46,888 bases of DNA from Ruaniaceae bacterium KH17. Its GTDB lineage: Bacteria > Actinomycetota > Actinomycetes > Actinomycetales > Actinomycetaceae. Made by a program: the position numbers and the translations under genes. Shown here one piece after another: positions 8,381-16,962 of the stretch (position 1 is the first letter of the stretch; each line of letters starts with the position of its first letter). The stretch covers positions 1-46,888 of the forward strand of contig FZQV01000019.1 in assembly GCA_900199505.1 (NCBI GenBank), given 5' to 3'. Under the pieces are notes generated by a model that saw only the letters and a list, made by a program, of their open reading frames with translations, was not told where the DNA came from and did not search any database.

Positions 8381-9013
8381 GTGACTGATTCCCTGCGCCC
8401 GCTGTTCCTCACGTTGGAGGGGGGCGACGGCGTGGGCAAGTCCACGCAACAGCGCCTCCTCGCGCAGTGGTTCCGCGAGGCGGGGCGCGAAGTCGTGGAG
8501 ACGCGTGAGCCCGGTGGCACGGTGCTCGGCAAGGAGTTGCGTGAACTGATCCTGCACGGCGGTTATGTGGATCCACGCGCTGAAGCGTTGATGTTCGCCG
8601 CCGATCGCGCCCACCATATCGCCACACTGGTGCGGCCAGCGCTGGAGCGAGGCGCCGTCGTCGTCCAGGATCGGTACCTCGATTCCTCGGTGGCGTATCA
8701 GGGCGCGGCGCGGGATTTGGACGTCGACGACGTTCGCGGCCTTTCGCTGTGGGCCACCCGCGGCCTGCTCCCGGACGCCACCATTCTGCTCGATCTGGAG
8801 CCAGAGAGCGCACGGCTGTCCGGGCCGAAGGACCGCCTTGAGCGTGAGGGCGGCGAGTTCCACGCGGCGGTGCGGATGCGCTTTCTCGACATGGCCGCGC
8901 AGGAGCCCGAGCGCTGGATCGTGATCGACGCGTCCGGCACCGTTGACGAGGTTCAAGCCGCCATCCGTGCGGCTCTCAGCTCCCGTGGCTTGAGCGCGGA
9001 GCCGAGACCATGA
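8381..9013 (+). CDS. tmk: Thymidylate kinase
   Basis: Phosphorylates dTMP to dTDP for DNA synthesis; cytoplasmic. The P-loop is EGGDGVGKST (residues 13-22). The DR[YH] motif is VVQDRYLDSSVAYQG. The LID region contains KDRLEREGGEFHAAVR. Length (210 aa) is normal. The GTG start is fixed by the -10 hexamer 6 nt upstream. It is followed by holB in the same direction, the usual actinobacterial tmk-holB pairing, but here a long inverted repeat separates them. Confidence 0.95.
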   Translation: MTDSLRPLFLTLEGGDGVGKSTQQRLLAQWFREAGREVVETREPGGTVLGKELRELILHGGYVDPRAEALMFAADRAHHIATLVRPALERGAVVVQDRYLDSSVAYQGAARDLDVDDVRGLSLWATRGLLPDATILLDLEPESARLSGPKDRLEREGGEFHAAVRMRFLDMAAQEPERWIVIDASGTVDEVQAAIRAALSSRGLSAEPRP

Positions 9014-9026
9014 CCGCGCCCCTAAC

Positions 9027-9139
9027 TCGTCATTCTGCGCGGAGTGGAGCGGAGTCGCAGAATCCAGGAACTCACGTTGAATACGCCTTGCTTTCTGGAT
9101 CCTGCGACTCCGGGCTATGCCCTGCGCGCAGGATGACGA
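9027..9139. repeat. Long inverted-repeat element, copy 2
   Basis: Arms 9027-9070 and 9092-9139 pair over about 45 bp with mismatches (TCGTCATTCTGCGCGGAG against CGCGCAGGATGACGA). The loop is about 21 nt. It ends 13 nt before the holB start and would form a large hairpin in a tmk-holB transcript. It is the same family as 3968-4077. Confidence 0.75.
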
Positions 9140-9152
9140 ATGTGGGTGAACG

Positions 9153-10289
9153 ATGAGTGTCTTCGACGTCCTCGTGGGGCAGGAGCACGTGGTGGAGGTT
9201 CTGGAGCGCGCCGTTGCGGACCCGCGCTCGATGACCCACGCCTGGCTGTTCACGGGACCGCCCGGATCCGGCCGCTCGGTGGCCGCGCGCGCTTTCGCCG
9301 CCGCGCTGCAGTGCGAGAACGGCGGCTGCGGCGAGTGCCGCGACTGCCGCCAGACCATGGGTGGCACGCACCCGGACGTGACCTACGTGTCCACGGACAA
9401 GGTGATCATCGACATCAAAGAGGTGCGCCAGCTCGTGACGACGGCGGCCCGTTCCGCCTCGCAGGGCCGCTGGCGGATCGTGGTGATCGAGGATGCCGAT
9501 CGGATGGTGGAGCGCACGTCGAACGTGCTGTTGAAGGCGATCGAGGAGCCGGCCGAGCGCACCGTGTGGCTGCTGTGTGCTCCTTCGCTCGACGACGTCA
9601 TGGTCACCATCCGCTCGCGTTGCCGGCCCGTGTCACTTCGGATTCCGCCCGCCCAAGCTGTGGCCGATCTGCTGGTCTCGCGTGATGGCGTCGAGCCCGA
9701 GGCGGCGCTCGCTGCGGCCCTAGCGGCGCAGTCCCACATTGGGATCGCCAAGCGTTTGGCGACGAATCCTGAGGCGGCCGAGCGGCGCCGCGCGATCATG
9801 GGAGTGCCGAGCTCGATTCGCGGCGTGGCGGATGCGGTGCTGGTGGCCGCCGATCTGGTGGAGCGGGCCTCGGAGGAGGCGAGCGCCGTCGGGACGGAAC
9901 GAGACGCCGTCGAGAAGGCGAATCTGATGCGGACTCTCGGCATCGAGGACGGCGAGAAGATCCCGCCGCAGATGCGGGGCCAGATTCGGCAGCTCGAAGA
10001 AGATCAGAAGCGCCGCGCCACGCGCGTGCAGCGGGACGCGCTCGATCGGATCATGGTGGATCTGCTCTCGTTCTATCGGGACGTCTCCACGCGGCAGCTT
10101 GGCTCCGATGTGGACCTGGTGAACTCGGACTTCGCCCAGGACATCGAGCGGATCGCCGCCGAATCCACGCCGGAACAGACGGTGCGCCGCATCGAGGCGA
10201 TCCAGCAGGCGCGGCGCCGGCTCGACGCCAATGTGGCGCCGCTCCTCACGGTCGAGGCCATGGCCGTGGGCCTGCGCCCCCAGGGCTGA
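9153..10289 (+). CDS. holB: DNA polymerase III delta-prime subunit
   Basis: Clamp-loader subunit, AAA+ ATPase fold, 378 aa. The Walker-A region is GPPGSGRSVA, with Arg at position 41 where ATP-hydrolysing members have Lys; this is the usual state of delta-prime, which does not hydrolyse ATP. A zinc-finger cysteine group (CENGGCGECRDC) follows. The Walker-B region is VVIEDADRM. The sensor-1 region ends in TIRSRCRPV, the SRC motif of this family. The C-terminal collar domain is longer than in E. coli, as in other actinobacteria. No good RBS is seen before the ATG; only GGTGAACG lies between the repeat and the start. Confidence 0.93.
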   Translation: MSVFDVLVGQEHVVEVLERAVADPRSMTHAWLFTGPPGSGRSVAARAFAAALQCENGGCGECRDCRQTMGGTHPDVTYVSTDKVIIDIKEVRQLVTTAARSASQGRWRIVVIEDADRMVERTSNVLLKAIEEPAERTVWLLCAPSLDDVMVTIRSRCRPVSLRIPPAQAVADLLVSRDGVEPEAALAAALAAQSHIGIAKRLATNPEAAERRRAIMGVPSSIRGVADAVLVAADLVERASEEASAVGTERDAVEKANLMRTLGIEDGEKIPPQMRGQIRQLEEDQKRRATRVQRDALDRIMVDLLSFYRDVSTRQLGSDVDLVNSDFAQDIERIAAESTPEQTVRRIEAIQQARRRLDANVAPLLTVEAMAVGLRPQG

Positions 10290-10293
10290 CCGG

Positions 10294-10299
10294 TAGAGT
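10294..10299 (+). promoter_or_regulatory. -10 (TAGAGT), leaderless promoter
   Basis: TAGAGT, 6 nt, then the ATG at 10306. Confidence 0.6.
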
Positions 10300-10305
10300 C
10301 GTTGC

Positions 10306-11889
10306 ATGAAGTTTCTGCGCGCGGCTACCGCGCTTGCCGCCGCTGCCCTTGTCCTCACGGCGTGCGGCTCGTCCATCCCGGATAAGGAATGGCCCACGCG
10401 GCCATCGACTGACGGTGGCACCTCGACGGATGACGCCACGTCGTCGGACGACGGCGGCATCTTCGATCCGCTCGCAGGGACAGATTCGGCGTTGGCCGAG
10501 TTCTATGGCCAAGACGTGGACTGGCAAAGTTGCGGCTCGAATCTCGAGTGTGCGGACGTCGTCGTCCCGCTTGACTACGCGAATCCCGATGATGGCCGCA
10601 CCGTGCGGCTACACGTGGGTGTCCTCGGGACGGCGGGTTCGAACAGTCCTGGCCTGTTCCTCAATCCGGGTGGGCCGGGTGGCTCGGGCTTCGCGATGTT
10701 GGACTGGATCGAGCACTCGATCTCGGGTTCGGTCACGAGTACCTACAACCTGGTGGGCTTTGACCCGCGCGGCGTGAACACTTCGGATGCGGTCAGCTGC
10801 CTGAGTGATCAGGAGCGCGATGAGTGGAACGAGAAGGATTGGGATCTCGAAACCGCCACCGGATTCGATGAGATGACCGCGGACTACAAGTGGTTCGTGG
10901 ACAAGTGCGTGGAGAACACGCCCTCCGATCTGCTGGAGTTCATCGATACGGATTCTGCCGCCCGTGATCTCGATATCCTGCGTGCCGTGGTGGGACAGCA
11001 GGACACGCTCGACTACCTCGGTTACTCCTACGGCACCTTCCTGGGCGCGCAGTACGCGGAGCTCTTCCCTGAGCGTGTGGGGGCGTTCGTGCTCGACGGC
11101 GCACTGGACCCAACGCTGAGCATGCAGGACATGGGCAAGGAGCAGACGCTCGGCTTCGAGAAGGCGATTCGCGCGTACATGGAGGACTGCCTGGCGGGGG
11201 TGGGCTGCCCGTTCAGTGGCAGCGTGGAGAATGGCCTCGATCAGCTCAACACGTTCTTCGACATGGTCACGGCAACACCGCTACCTACGAGCGATCCGAA
11301 CCGTGATCTCGGGGGGTCGGGGGCCATCTCGGCCGTGCTCATTGGTCTGTATGAGTCTTCGCTTTGGGGTGAGATCTCGAACGCCCTCGATGTGGCGATG
11401 AACGACGGCGATGGCTCGGCCTTGCAGTACTGGGCGGATGTGAGCGTCAGTCGCCTCGACGATGGCACCTACGAGGACAACTCGGCGGACGCCTTCCTCG
11501 CGATCACGTGCCTCGACTATCCAGTGGTGGGGAATGCTGCGGACTGGAAGGCCGCCGCAGAGGAGATGAAGGAGATCGCGCCGTTCTGGCAGGACTCGTT
11601 CTCGTACACCGAGGTGATTTGTAGCCAGTGGCCGCACGAGGCAGAGCGTACCCCAGCGCCGGTGACGGCGGCGGGCTCGGCCCCGATCTTGGTGATCGGA
11701 ACCACCGGTGACCCGGCGACGCCGTACGAGTGGTCCGAGGCGCTGGTGAGCCAGCTGGAGAACGGGCACCTGCTCACGTTCGAGGGCAACGGTCACACGG
11801 CCTACGGCCGCTCGAATAGCTGCATCCAGAACGCCGTCGACGACTTCCTCCTGAACGGCACGATCCCGGCCGAGGGCACCACGTGCTAG
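10306..11889 (+). CDS. Secreted TAP-type alpha/beta-hydrolase lipoprotein
   Basis: Probable extracellular tripeptidyl aminopeptidase-like hydrolase of the Streptomyces SlpD/SlpE/TAP family, 527 aa. The N-terminus is a lipoprotein signal peptide with lipobox LTAC (Cys about residue 21), followed by a Ser/Thr/Asp-rich linker. The oxyanion region is NPGGPGGSG. The nucleophile elbow is GYSYG (Ser about 241). The acid is probably Asp 469 in TTGDPATP and the base His 497 in GNGHTAYG, both within the C-terminal TAP domain. It probably trims peptides from the cell surface. Monocistronic. The substrate could be a peptide or an ester; the family includes both. Confidence 0.9.
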   Translation: MKFLRAATALAAAALVLTACGSSIPDKEWPTRPSTDGGTSTDDATSSDDGGIFDPLAGTDSALAEFYGQDVDWQSCGSNLECADVVVPLDYANPDDGRTVRLHVGVLGTAGSNSPGLFLNPGGPGGSGFAMLDWIEHSISGSVTSTYNLVGFDPRGVNTSDAVSCLSDQERDEWNEKDWDLETATGFDEMTADYKWFVDKCVENTPSDLLEFIDTDSAARDLDILRAVVGQQDTLDYLGYSYGTFLGAQYAELFPERVGAFVLDGALDPTLSMQDMGKEQTLGFEKAIRAYMEDCLAGVGCPFSGSVENGLDQLNTFFDMVTATPLPTSDPNRDLGGSGAISAVLIGLYESSLWGEISNALDVAMNDGDGSALQYWADVSVSRLDDGTYEDNSADAFLAITCLDYPVVGNAADWKAAAEEMKEIAPFWQDSFSYTEVICSQWPHEAERTPAPVTAAGSAPILVIGTTGDPATPYEWSEALVSQLENGHLLTFEGNGHTAYGRSNSCIQNAVDDFLLNGTIPAEGTTC

Positions 11890-11986
11890 AGCTTCCGTGG
11901 GTTTGAGCGGAGGCCCGTGGGGCCTGGGTGACGGGCGTGCTGGGGTGTGGGGATCGGCGCGTTTTGGTGGGGATACCGGCACACGG

Positions 11987-11992
11987 TAGACT
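11987..11992 (+). promoter_or_regulatory. -10 (TAGACT) of tRNA-Thr
   Basis: TAGACT lies 12 nt before the mature 5' end of the tRNA, fitting a short 5' leader. Confidence 0.5.
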
Positions 11993-12004
11993 CGTCTGCG
12001 GTTC

Positions 12005-12077
12005 GCCACCTTAGCTCAGTCGGCAGAGCGATTCACTCGTAATGAATAGGTCAAGGGTTCGATTCCCTTAGGTGGCT
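12005..12077 (+). tRNA. tRNA-Thr (anticodon CGT)
   Basis: The acceptor arms GCCACCT and AGGTGGC pair. The D-arm is TAGCTCAGTCGGCAGAGC. The anticodon stem ATTCA/TGAAT encloses CTCGTAA, giving CGT, which reads ACG (Thr). The T-arm is AAGGGTTCGATTCCCTT. The 3' CCA is not encoded. 73 nt. Confidence 0.96.
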
Positions 12078-12173
12078 CAGAGGTTCCCGGCAGTCTGGCC
12101 GGGGCGGTGATAGCCATTGTGGTAGCCATTGGCTATTCGGTAGTTGGCGTGTGGCAGGGGCCGCGCCGTTCTG

Positions 12174-12680
12174 TTACTGCCTGCCAGCCCGGATCATCTT
12201 CCCAATGCCGACGGCGATCACCACCACCATCGCCGCTACGGACAGCATGAGAAGCCACATTCCGCTGGCAACCTGGAGGACCGAGAGGATCAGCGACGCA
12301 TACATGAGCACGAGCGTGACGTTCAGCCAGACCAGCATCTGCTCGCCAGTTCGGTACATCTCCTGCGCGTTGTGCTCGGTGATCGTGCCCACATAGTTGA
12401 AAGCGCGGGGGAAATGCGAGAGCACCTCGACTCCGGCAATCATCGCAACGAAGAGTGCCACCATCCAGATGATCGAGGATCGTGGGCCCCATCCATCGGA
12501 CTCGCCCATGAGGTTGAAGTGAGTGGGGATCTTGGCTGGAAGCGACGGGTAGCGAACGATCACCCAGATCGTGAGGACGAGGGTGCTCGCGATAACGAGC
12601 CAGCGGAGCAACTGCGTCACCGGCCCCGTGGTGTACGTGCGCTTTGGCCGCCCCTTCGCCTCCGCGATCCCGCTTTTCAT
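12174..12680 (-). CDS. DUF1648-domain membrane protein
   Basis: A 168-aa integral membrane protein with about four hydrophobic segments. The DUF1648 signature LPAKIPTHFNLMGESDGWG lies after the first segment. Related domains occur in SdpI-type immunity and signalling proteins, but this protein has only the DUF1648 part, so no such role can be assigned. The start ATG at 12680 is preceded on the minus strand by TAGGGT and 6 nt, the leaderless pattern of this genome. Its promoter region is shared, back to back, with the Phd/PIN module. Confidence 0.8.
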   Translation of the reverse strand: MKSGIAEAKGRPKRTYTTGPVTQLLRWLVIASTLVLTIWVIVRYPSLPAKIPTHFNLMGESDGWGPRSSIIWMVALFVAMIAGVEVLSHFPRAFNYVGTITEHNAQEMYRTGEQMLVWLNVTLVLMYASLILSVLQVASGMWLLMLSVAAMVVVIAVGIGKMIRAGRQ

Positions 12681-12686
12681 ACCTCC

Positions 12687-12692
12687 ACCCTA
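12687..12692 (-). promoter_or_regulatory. -10 (TAGGGT) of the DUF1648 gene
   Basis: On the minus strand TAGGGT, 6 nt, then ATG at 12680. Confidence 0.5.
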
Positions 12693-12707
12693 GTCTCACG
12701 CTGATCC

Positions 12708-12726
12708 TGTAGGTACAATAGGTACA
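12708..12726 (+). promoter_or_regulatory. Promoter and candidate operator of the Phd/PIN module
   Basis: Two AGGTACA repeats (12711-12717 and 12720-12726) are spaced 9 bp apart. The -10-like TACAAT (12714-12719) overlaps them, and TGTA-GG-TACA forms a short dyad. This fits autorepression by the antitoxin. GGAGGAGGG precedes the ATG at 12744. Confidence 0.5.
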
Positions 12727-12743
12727 AGGGGGAGGAGGGTGAA

Positions 12744-12998
12744 ATGAGTGTCACGATCACGAGTCGCGAGTTCAATCGCGATGTCAGTGCTGCAAAGCGT
12801 GCCGCCGAGGATGGCCCGGTCACGATCACTGACCATGGCAGGCCGTCCCACGTTCTGATGACGTTTGAGGACTACAACCAGATGGCGGGCTCACAGGAGC
12901 TCGTGGCGGACAGCCTCTACATGCCTGACGCCGAGAAGATCGAACTGCCCATCCCGGAACGAGCCAGGCATTCATCGCTCCGGATTCCGGCCCTATGA
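12744..12998 (+). CDS. Phd/YefM-type antitoxin
   Basis: An 84-aa antitoxin. The N-terminal Phd/YefM fold (residues 1 to about 50: SREFNRDVSAAKRAAEDGPV, ITDHGRPSHVLMTFEDY) binds DNA and represses the operon. The C-terminal tail (SLYMPDAEKIELPIPERAR) should wrap the toxin. Strong RBS. The last four bases overlap the toxin start (ATGA), so the two are translated together. Confidence 0.9.
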   Translation: MSVTITSREFNRDVSAAKRAAEDGPVTITDHGRPSHVLMTFEDYNQMAGSQELVADSLYMPDAEKIELPIPERARHSSLRIPAL

Positions 12999-13411
12999 AG
13001 TACCTGCTCGACACAAACGTGCTCAGCGATGTGCGGCGCAGAGCGGTACCAAGTCTTGATGCATGGATTGAGGTCCAGCCCGCCGTCGAGCTCGCCATCA
13101 GCTCGATCACGATTCTGGAGATCGAGGTTGGGGTGCAGCTGATGGAGCGGCGCGATGCTACCCAGGGCGCCGCCCTTCGACGCTGGCTCACAGATCAGGT
13201 TCTACCGAGGTTTGCTGGGCGAATCTTGCCGGTGGATGTGCGGGTTGCCACGGCGGCCGCTGGATTTCACGTGCCAGATCCAATGGCAGACATGGACGCG
13301 CTGATCGCGGGGACCGCGCAGGTCCACGGACTCACGCTCATCACGCGAAACGTATCTGATTTCGCGCGCACCGGAGTTCCATTGCTGAACTCCTGGACGG
13401 ACTTCGGCTGA
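12995..13411 (+). CDS. PIN-domain toxin (VapC/FitB type)
   Basis: A 138-aa ribonuclease toxin. The PIN acidic residues are visible: Asp in YLLDTNVLSD (residue 6), Glu in ITILEIEVGV, and Asp in DPMADMDALIAGTA; TRNVSDF supplies the last conserved Asn/Asp region. Members of the family cleave tRNA or rRNA when free of antitoxin. The overlapping Phd/YefM gene upstream supplies the antitoxin, a common FitAB/VapBC-like pairing. It ends 15 bp before the convergent phosphohexomutase gene. Confidence 0.92.
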   Translation: MKYLLDTNVLSDVRRRAVPSLDAWIEVQPAVELAISSITILEIEVGVQLMERRDATQGAALRRWLTDQVLPRFAGRILPVDVRVATAAAGFHVPDPMADMDALIAGTAQVHGLTLITRNVSDFARTGVPLLNSWTDFG

Positions 13412-13426
13412 ACAAGGAGACACACC

Positions 13427-14846
13427 CTAGGCGCCGAGTCCGAGGTGTGCGGCGACCAGGTCCGCGGCCGCGAGCGCGTCCGCTTCGTTCTCCATCTCGC
13501 AGAACACACGCAGTACCGGCTCGGTCCCGGAGAACCGCACGGTAATCCAACCGCCGTCCTCGAAGTAGACCTTGCAGCCGTCGTCCCATCGGATCCGCGA
13601 GATCGGCAGGCCGAAATCGGGCAGATCGTGATCCACGAAGACGCGCTTCTGCAGCGCATCTCGCTCCTCGCCGTTGAAGCTGTATGCGCGCTCCACCATC
13701 TCGAGCTGGCCGTACTTCGCCACGAGATCGGCGTAGAGCTCGCTCAGCTTCTTGCCGCTGGCTGCCACGGCCTCCACGAGGAGCGAACCGGCGTAGATGC
13801 CGTCCTGTCCGGAGATGTGCCCGCGCACCGTGAGACCACCGGAGGACTCGCCGCCGATTACCGCGTTGGTCTCGGTCATCTTCGCCGAGATCCACTTGAA
13901 GCCCACGGGGACCTCGTAGCAGGTCTCGCCGTGCGCCTCGGCAACGCGGTCCAGAAGGTGCGTGGTGGACATGTTGCGCACCGCCGGCCCACTCCAGCCC
14001 TTGACCGTGAGGAGGTAGTCATACAGCAGCACGAGGATCTGGTTGGGGTGGAGGAACTCGCCCTTGTCGTCGATGATCCCCAAACGGTCCGCATCGCCGT
14101 CGGTCGCGATGCCGAGATCGGCGCCGCGCTCCAGCACGGCCTTCCGGAGCGGCTCAAGCGTGGCCGCGGAGGGGGAGGGGAGCTGGCCGCCAAACAGGGT
14201 GTCGTGGCGGGCGTTGATTACGTCCACCTGGCAGCGCGCCGTCATCAGGATGGTCTGCATGCTGGTCTGCGCCACGCCGAACATCGGATCGATCCGCCAC
14301 GTGCAGGTGCCCGTGGCGGATCGTGTCCATGTCGAGCTTCTCGATGATCGCGTCGATGTACCAGTTGATCGAGCTCTGCTTGGTGAGCAGGGGCGAAGCG
14401 TCCACTTCGTACGATTCGATGCCGACGACGTCGTCCACAGTGAGCGCATTAGCTGCCGCTGCGATTTCATCGGTCACGGCGAGTTCGGCGTCGCGGCCGC
14501 CCTCGGTGAAGATCTTCAGTCCGTTGTAGAGGGCCGGGTTGTGGCTGGCGGTGACGGCCAAGCCGTAGGCGCAGTTCTTGTCGCGTACGGTCCACATGAT
14601 CATGGGCGTGGGGGCGAAGCGGTCGATCAGCGTGACCGGAACGCCGTTGCCGAGGAACACCTCGGTGGCCCACAGTGCGGCCTCCCCGGAGAGGAAGCGA
14701 CGGTCGTAGCCCACCACGATGCCGCGCTCGGTGACGCCTTCCGCGGACATGCGGTTGCACAATGCCTGGGTGATGCGGCGGACGTTCTCGCGAGTGAACT
14801 GGTCGCCAATGATTTCGCGCCAACCGCCGGTTCCAAAGTGAATCAT
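13427..14846 (-). pseudogene. Phosphoglucomutase/phosphomannomutase, frameshifted
   Basis: An alpha-D-phosphohexomutase split into two frames. The first (14846 down to about 14295) begins MIHFGTGGWREIIGDQFTRE and has the phosphoserine loop TASHNP. The second (to 13427) resumes at IDPMFGVAQTS and has the metal-binding DGDADR and the sugar-binding GGESSGG and RFSGTEP motifs. Deleting one C of the CC at 14294-14295 joins them as HLHVAIDPMFG, so a 1-base insertion explains the break. All catalytic motifs are otherwise present, which suggests a recent lesion or a sequence error. The start ATG at 14846 has TACGAT 6 nt upstream. It is divergent from the nucleotidyltransferase gene, with which it probably shares a pathway. 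Confidence 0.88.
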
Positions 14847-14852
14847 GCGACC

Positions 14853-14858
14853 ATCGTA
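14853..14858 (-). promoter_or_regulatory. -10 (TACGAT) of the phosphohexomutase gene
   Basis: On the minus strand TACGAT, 6 nt, then ATG at 14846. Confidence 0.55.
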
Positions 14859-14923
14859 CGGCCTCTGAACTAATAATGAAAGCCACTTTGAAAAGACTCT
14901 TGCAAAAAGGCTTCGAAGGGCCC

Positions 14924-14929
14924 TAGGCT
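14924..14929 (+). promoter_or_regulatory. -10 (TAGGCT) of the nucleotidyltransferase operon
   Basis: TAGGCT, 6 nt, then ATG 14936; TTGCAA (14899-14904) is a possible -35. A GTG at 14930 is in frame but lies immediately after the hexamer. Confidence 0.55.
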
Positions 14930-14935
14930 GTGAGC

Positions 14936-15757
14936 ATGAACGCAACTCACGACCCCGTCACCACTGCCGTGATCATGGCGCGCGGCCTCGGCACCCGGAT
15001 GCGCGCGGACAACGCTCAATCGCAGCTCTCGGGCGACCAAGCGGCCATGGCCGCCAAGGGCCTGAAGTCGATGATCGACGTCGGCCGCCCCTTCCTCGAC
15101 CATGTCATCTCCGAAGCGGCGGATGCAGGGATCGCGGATGTCATCCTCGTGATCGGGCCGGAGCACACGGAGATTCGCGAGTACTATGCGAACCTCCCGA
15201 TGGAGCGTGTCTCCGTGAGTTTCGCGATCCAGGAGAAGCCGCTCGGCACCGGCGATGCCGTGCACAGCGCGCGTGAGGCCGTGGGCGATCGCCGCTTCCT
15301 GCTCATTAACTCGGACAACTTCTACCCCACTTCGGTGATCGCGGCGCTCGCGCACACTCCCGGCCACTCGCTCGCCGGCTTCTCGAAGGCCGGCCTCGTT
15401 GCCAAGGGCAACATCGAGGCCGAGCGGATCGCCGCATTCGCGCTCATCGAGACCGAGGGCACCGAGCTTCGGGAGATCCACGAGAAGCCGAATGCCGGGA
15501 CCATCGCCCGCCTCGGCGAGGACGCGCCGGTCTCGATGAACTGCTTCGTCTTCACCCCCCGTATCTTCGATTTCACTGCGAACCTCACCCCGTCCTCACG
15601 CGGCGAGCTCGAGGTGCAGGACGCTGTCCGCGGGGCGCTCGCGGCGGGCGGAGTCTTCACCGTGGTCCCCACGGATGAAGGCGTGCTCGATCTCTCGAGC
15701 CGCACGGACATCTCCAGTGTCGTGGACGCGCTCGCGGCGCATGAGGTCACCCTGTGA
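14936..15757 (+). CDS. Sugar-phosphate nucleotidyltransferase
   Basis: A 273-aa enzyme predicted to make an NDP-sugar from a sugar-1-phosphate and NTP. The nucleotide-binding loop is AVIMARGLGTRMR (AGG of the family is ARG here). LLINSDNFYP carries the metal-binding Asp region, and IHEKPN the sugar-side EKP. The last four bases overlap the kinase start (GTGA), so the two proteins are made together: the kinase would give the sugar-1-phosphate that this enzyme activates. The sugar is not identifiable. The leaderless promoter fixes the start. Confidence 0.82.
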   Translation: MNATHDPVTTAVIMARGLGTRMRADNAQSQLSGDQAAMAAKGLKSMIDVGRPFLDHVISEAADAGIADVILVIGPEHTEIREYYANLPMERVSVSFAIQEKPLGTGDAVHSAREAVGDRRFLLINSDNFYPTSVIAALAHTPGHSLAGFSKAGLVAKGNIEAERIAAFALIETEGTELREIHEKPNAGTIARLGEDAPVSMNCFVFTPRIFDFTANLTPSSRGELEVQDAVRGALAAGGVFTVVPTDEGVLDLSSRTDISSVVDALAAHEVTL

Positions 15758-16947
15758 CCACATGGTTCGCGCCGGGCCGCATCGAGCTGCTCGGCAAGCA
15801 CACTGATTACGCGGGTGGCCGTTCGCTCCTTGTTGCGATCGATCGTGGCGTTACGGTGCGGTTGGATGATGCCGACGGCGGCCTGGTCGCCGAGTCCGAT
15901 GCCTTCCCTGGGGAGGTGGACCTACGGGCGGCCGAGGCTCTGCCGAACGGTCACTGGGGGAACTACCTGCGCACCGTCGTGACGCGCCTTGAGCACAGCT
16001 TCGGGCGGTTGCCCTCGGCCAAGCTGACGATTACCTCGACCCTGCCGCTCGCGAGCGGCATGAGCAGTTCGTCCGCGCTGATGATTGCCGCGGCGCTCGC
16101 CCTGGCGAACCACGCCGGCTTCACCGAGTCCGAACTCTGGCGCGAGAACATCGCCACCCAGGAGGACCTCGCCACCTACCTCGCCACGATCGAGAACGGT
16201 GCGAGCTTCCGTGCGCTTGAGGGCAAGCGGGGGGTGGGCACGTTCGGCGGCTCGCAGGATCACACGGCGATCATCTGCTGCCTCCCGAACCAGGTCTCGC
16301 AGTACAGCTTCCGGGGCGCCACGCCCACCCTCGAAGACACGCTCCCGTGGGACCCGAGCCTGGCACTCGTGGTGGCCGTGAGCGGCGTGGCGGCGGAGAA
16401 GACGGGCGGCGCGCAACAGCACTACAACCAGCTCGCCGAGCTGACGGCCGAGATCCGGGACCGCTGGAATGCGGCCACGGGCCGCACGGATGTGAACGTC
16501 GGCCAGGCCATCCACTCCGCCCCGGGGGCCGAGCAGCAGTTGCGCGAACTCCTGCGGGGCGAGCCGGAGCTCGAGCGCCGCTACGAGCAGTTCGTCACCG
16601 AGTCGCGCCAGTGCATTCCCACGGCGGCTCAAGAGCTCCGCAACGGCGATCTGGATGCGTTTGGCGACGCCGTCGGCCGCTCCCAGAAGGGCGCCGAAGA
16701 GGGCCTGCAGAACCAGGTCGAGGAGACCGCGTTCCTGGTGCGCGACGCCGTCCGCCTCGACGCCGCTGCTGCCTCGGCCTTTGGGGCCGGTTTCGGTGGC
16801 AGTGTGTGGGCGCTTGTGCCGGAGGCGCAGGCGGAGGCATTCGCCGGCGAATGGCTGGACTCGTACGTTGCCGCGTATCCTCAGGTGGCGGGCCGTGCGA
16901 CCACTCTCGTCACGCGGCCGCACGGAGGAGCACACCCGATCGAGTGA
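15754..16947 (+). CDS. Galactokinase-family GHMP sugar kinase
   Basis: A 397-aa GHMP kinase. The ATP-binding motif is LPLASGMSSSSALM (about residues 95-108). The galactokinase signature near the N-terminus reads PGRIELLGKHTDYAGG; galactokinases have GRxNxxGEHxDY, so Asn and Glu are replaced by Glu and Lys. The catalytic-Asp region is GGSQDH. The C-terminal GHMP motif is FGAGFGGSVWAL. It probably forms a sugar-1-phosphate for the overlapping nucleotidyltransferase. The altered signature argues for a substrate other than galactose. The 4-bp overlap with the gene upstream supports the operon. Confidence 0.85.
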   Translation: MTTWFAPGRIELLGKHTDYAGGRSLLVAIDRGVTVRLDDADGGLVAESDAFPGEVDLRAAEALPNGHWGNYLRTVVTRLEHSFGRLPSAKLTITSTLPLASGMSSSSALMIAAALALANHAGFTESELWRENIATQEDLATYLATIENGASFRALEGKRGVGTFGGSQDHTAIICCLPNQVSQYSFRGATPTLEDTLPWDPSLALVVAVSGVAAEKTGGAQQHYNQLAELTAEIRDRWNAATGRTDVNVGQAIHSAPGAEQQLRELLRGEPELERRYEQFVTESRQCIPTAAQELRNGDLDAFGDAVGRSQKGAEEGLQNQVEETAFLVRDAVRLDAAAASAFGAGFGGSVWALVPEAQAEAFAGEWLDSYVAAYPQVAGRATTLVTRPHGGAHPIE

Positions 16948-16962
16948 CCCGAAGGGGGGACC

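Noticed and set aside
9255-9280. Loss of ATPase Lys in HolB
   Set aside because: Arg in the P-loop is normal for the non-hydrolysing delta-prime subunit.
12080-12150. Attachment site at the tRNA-Thr 3' end
   Set aside because: No duplicated tRNA end or integrase; only a short TAGCCATTG repeat is present.
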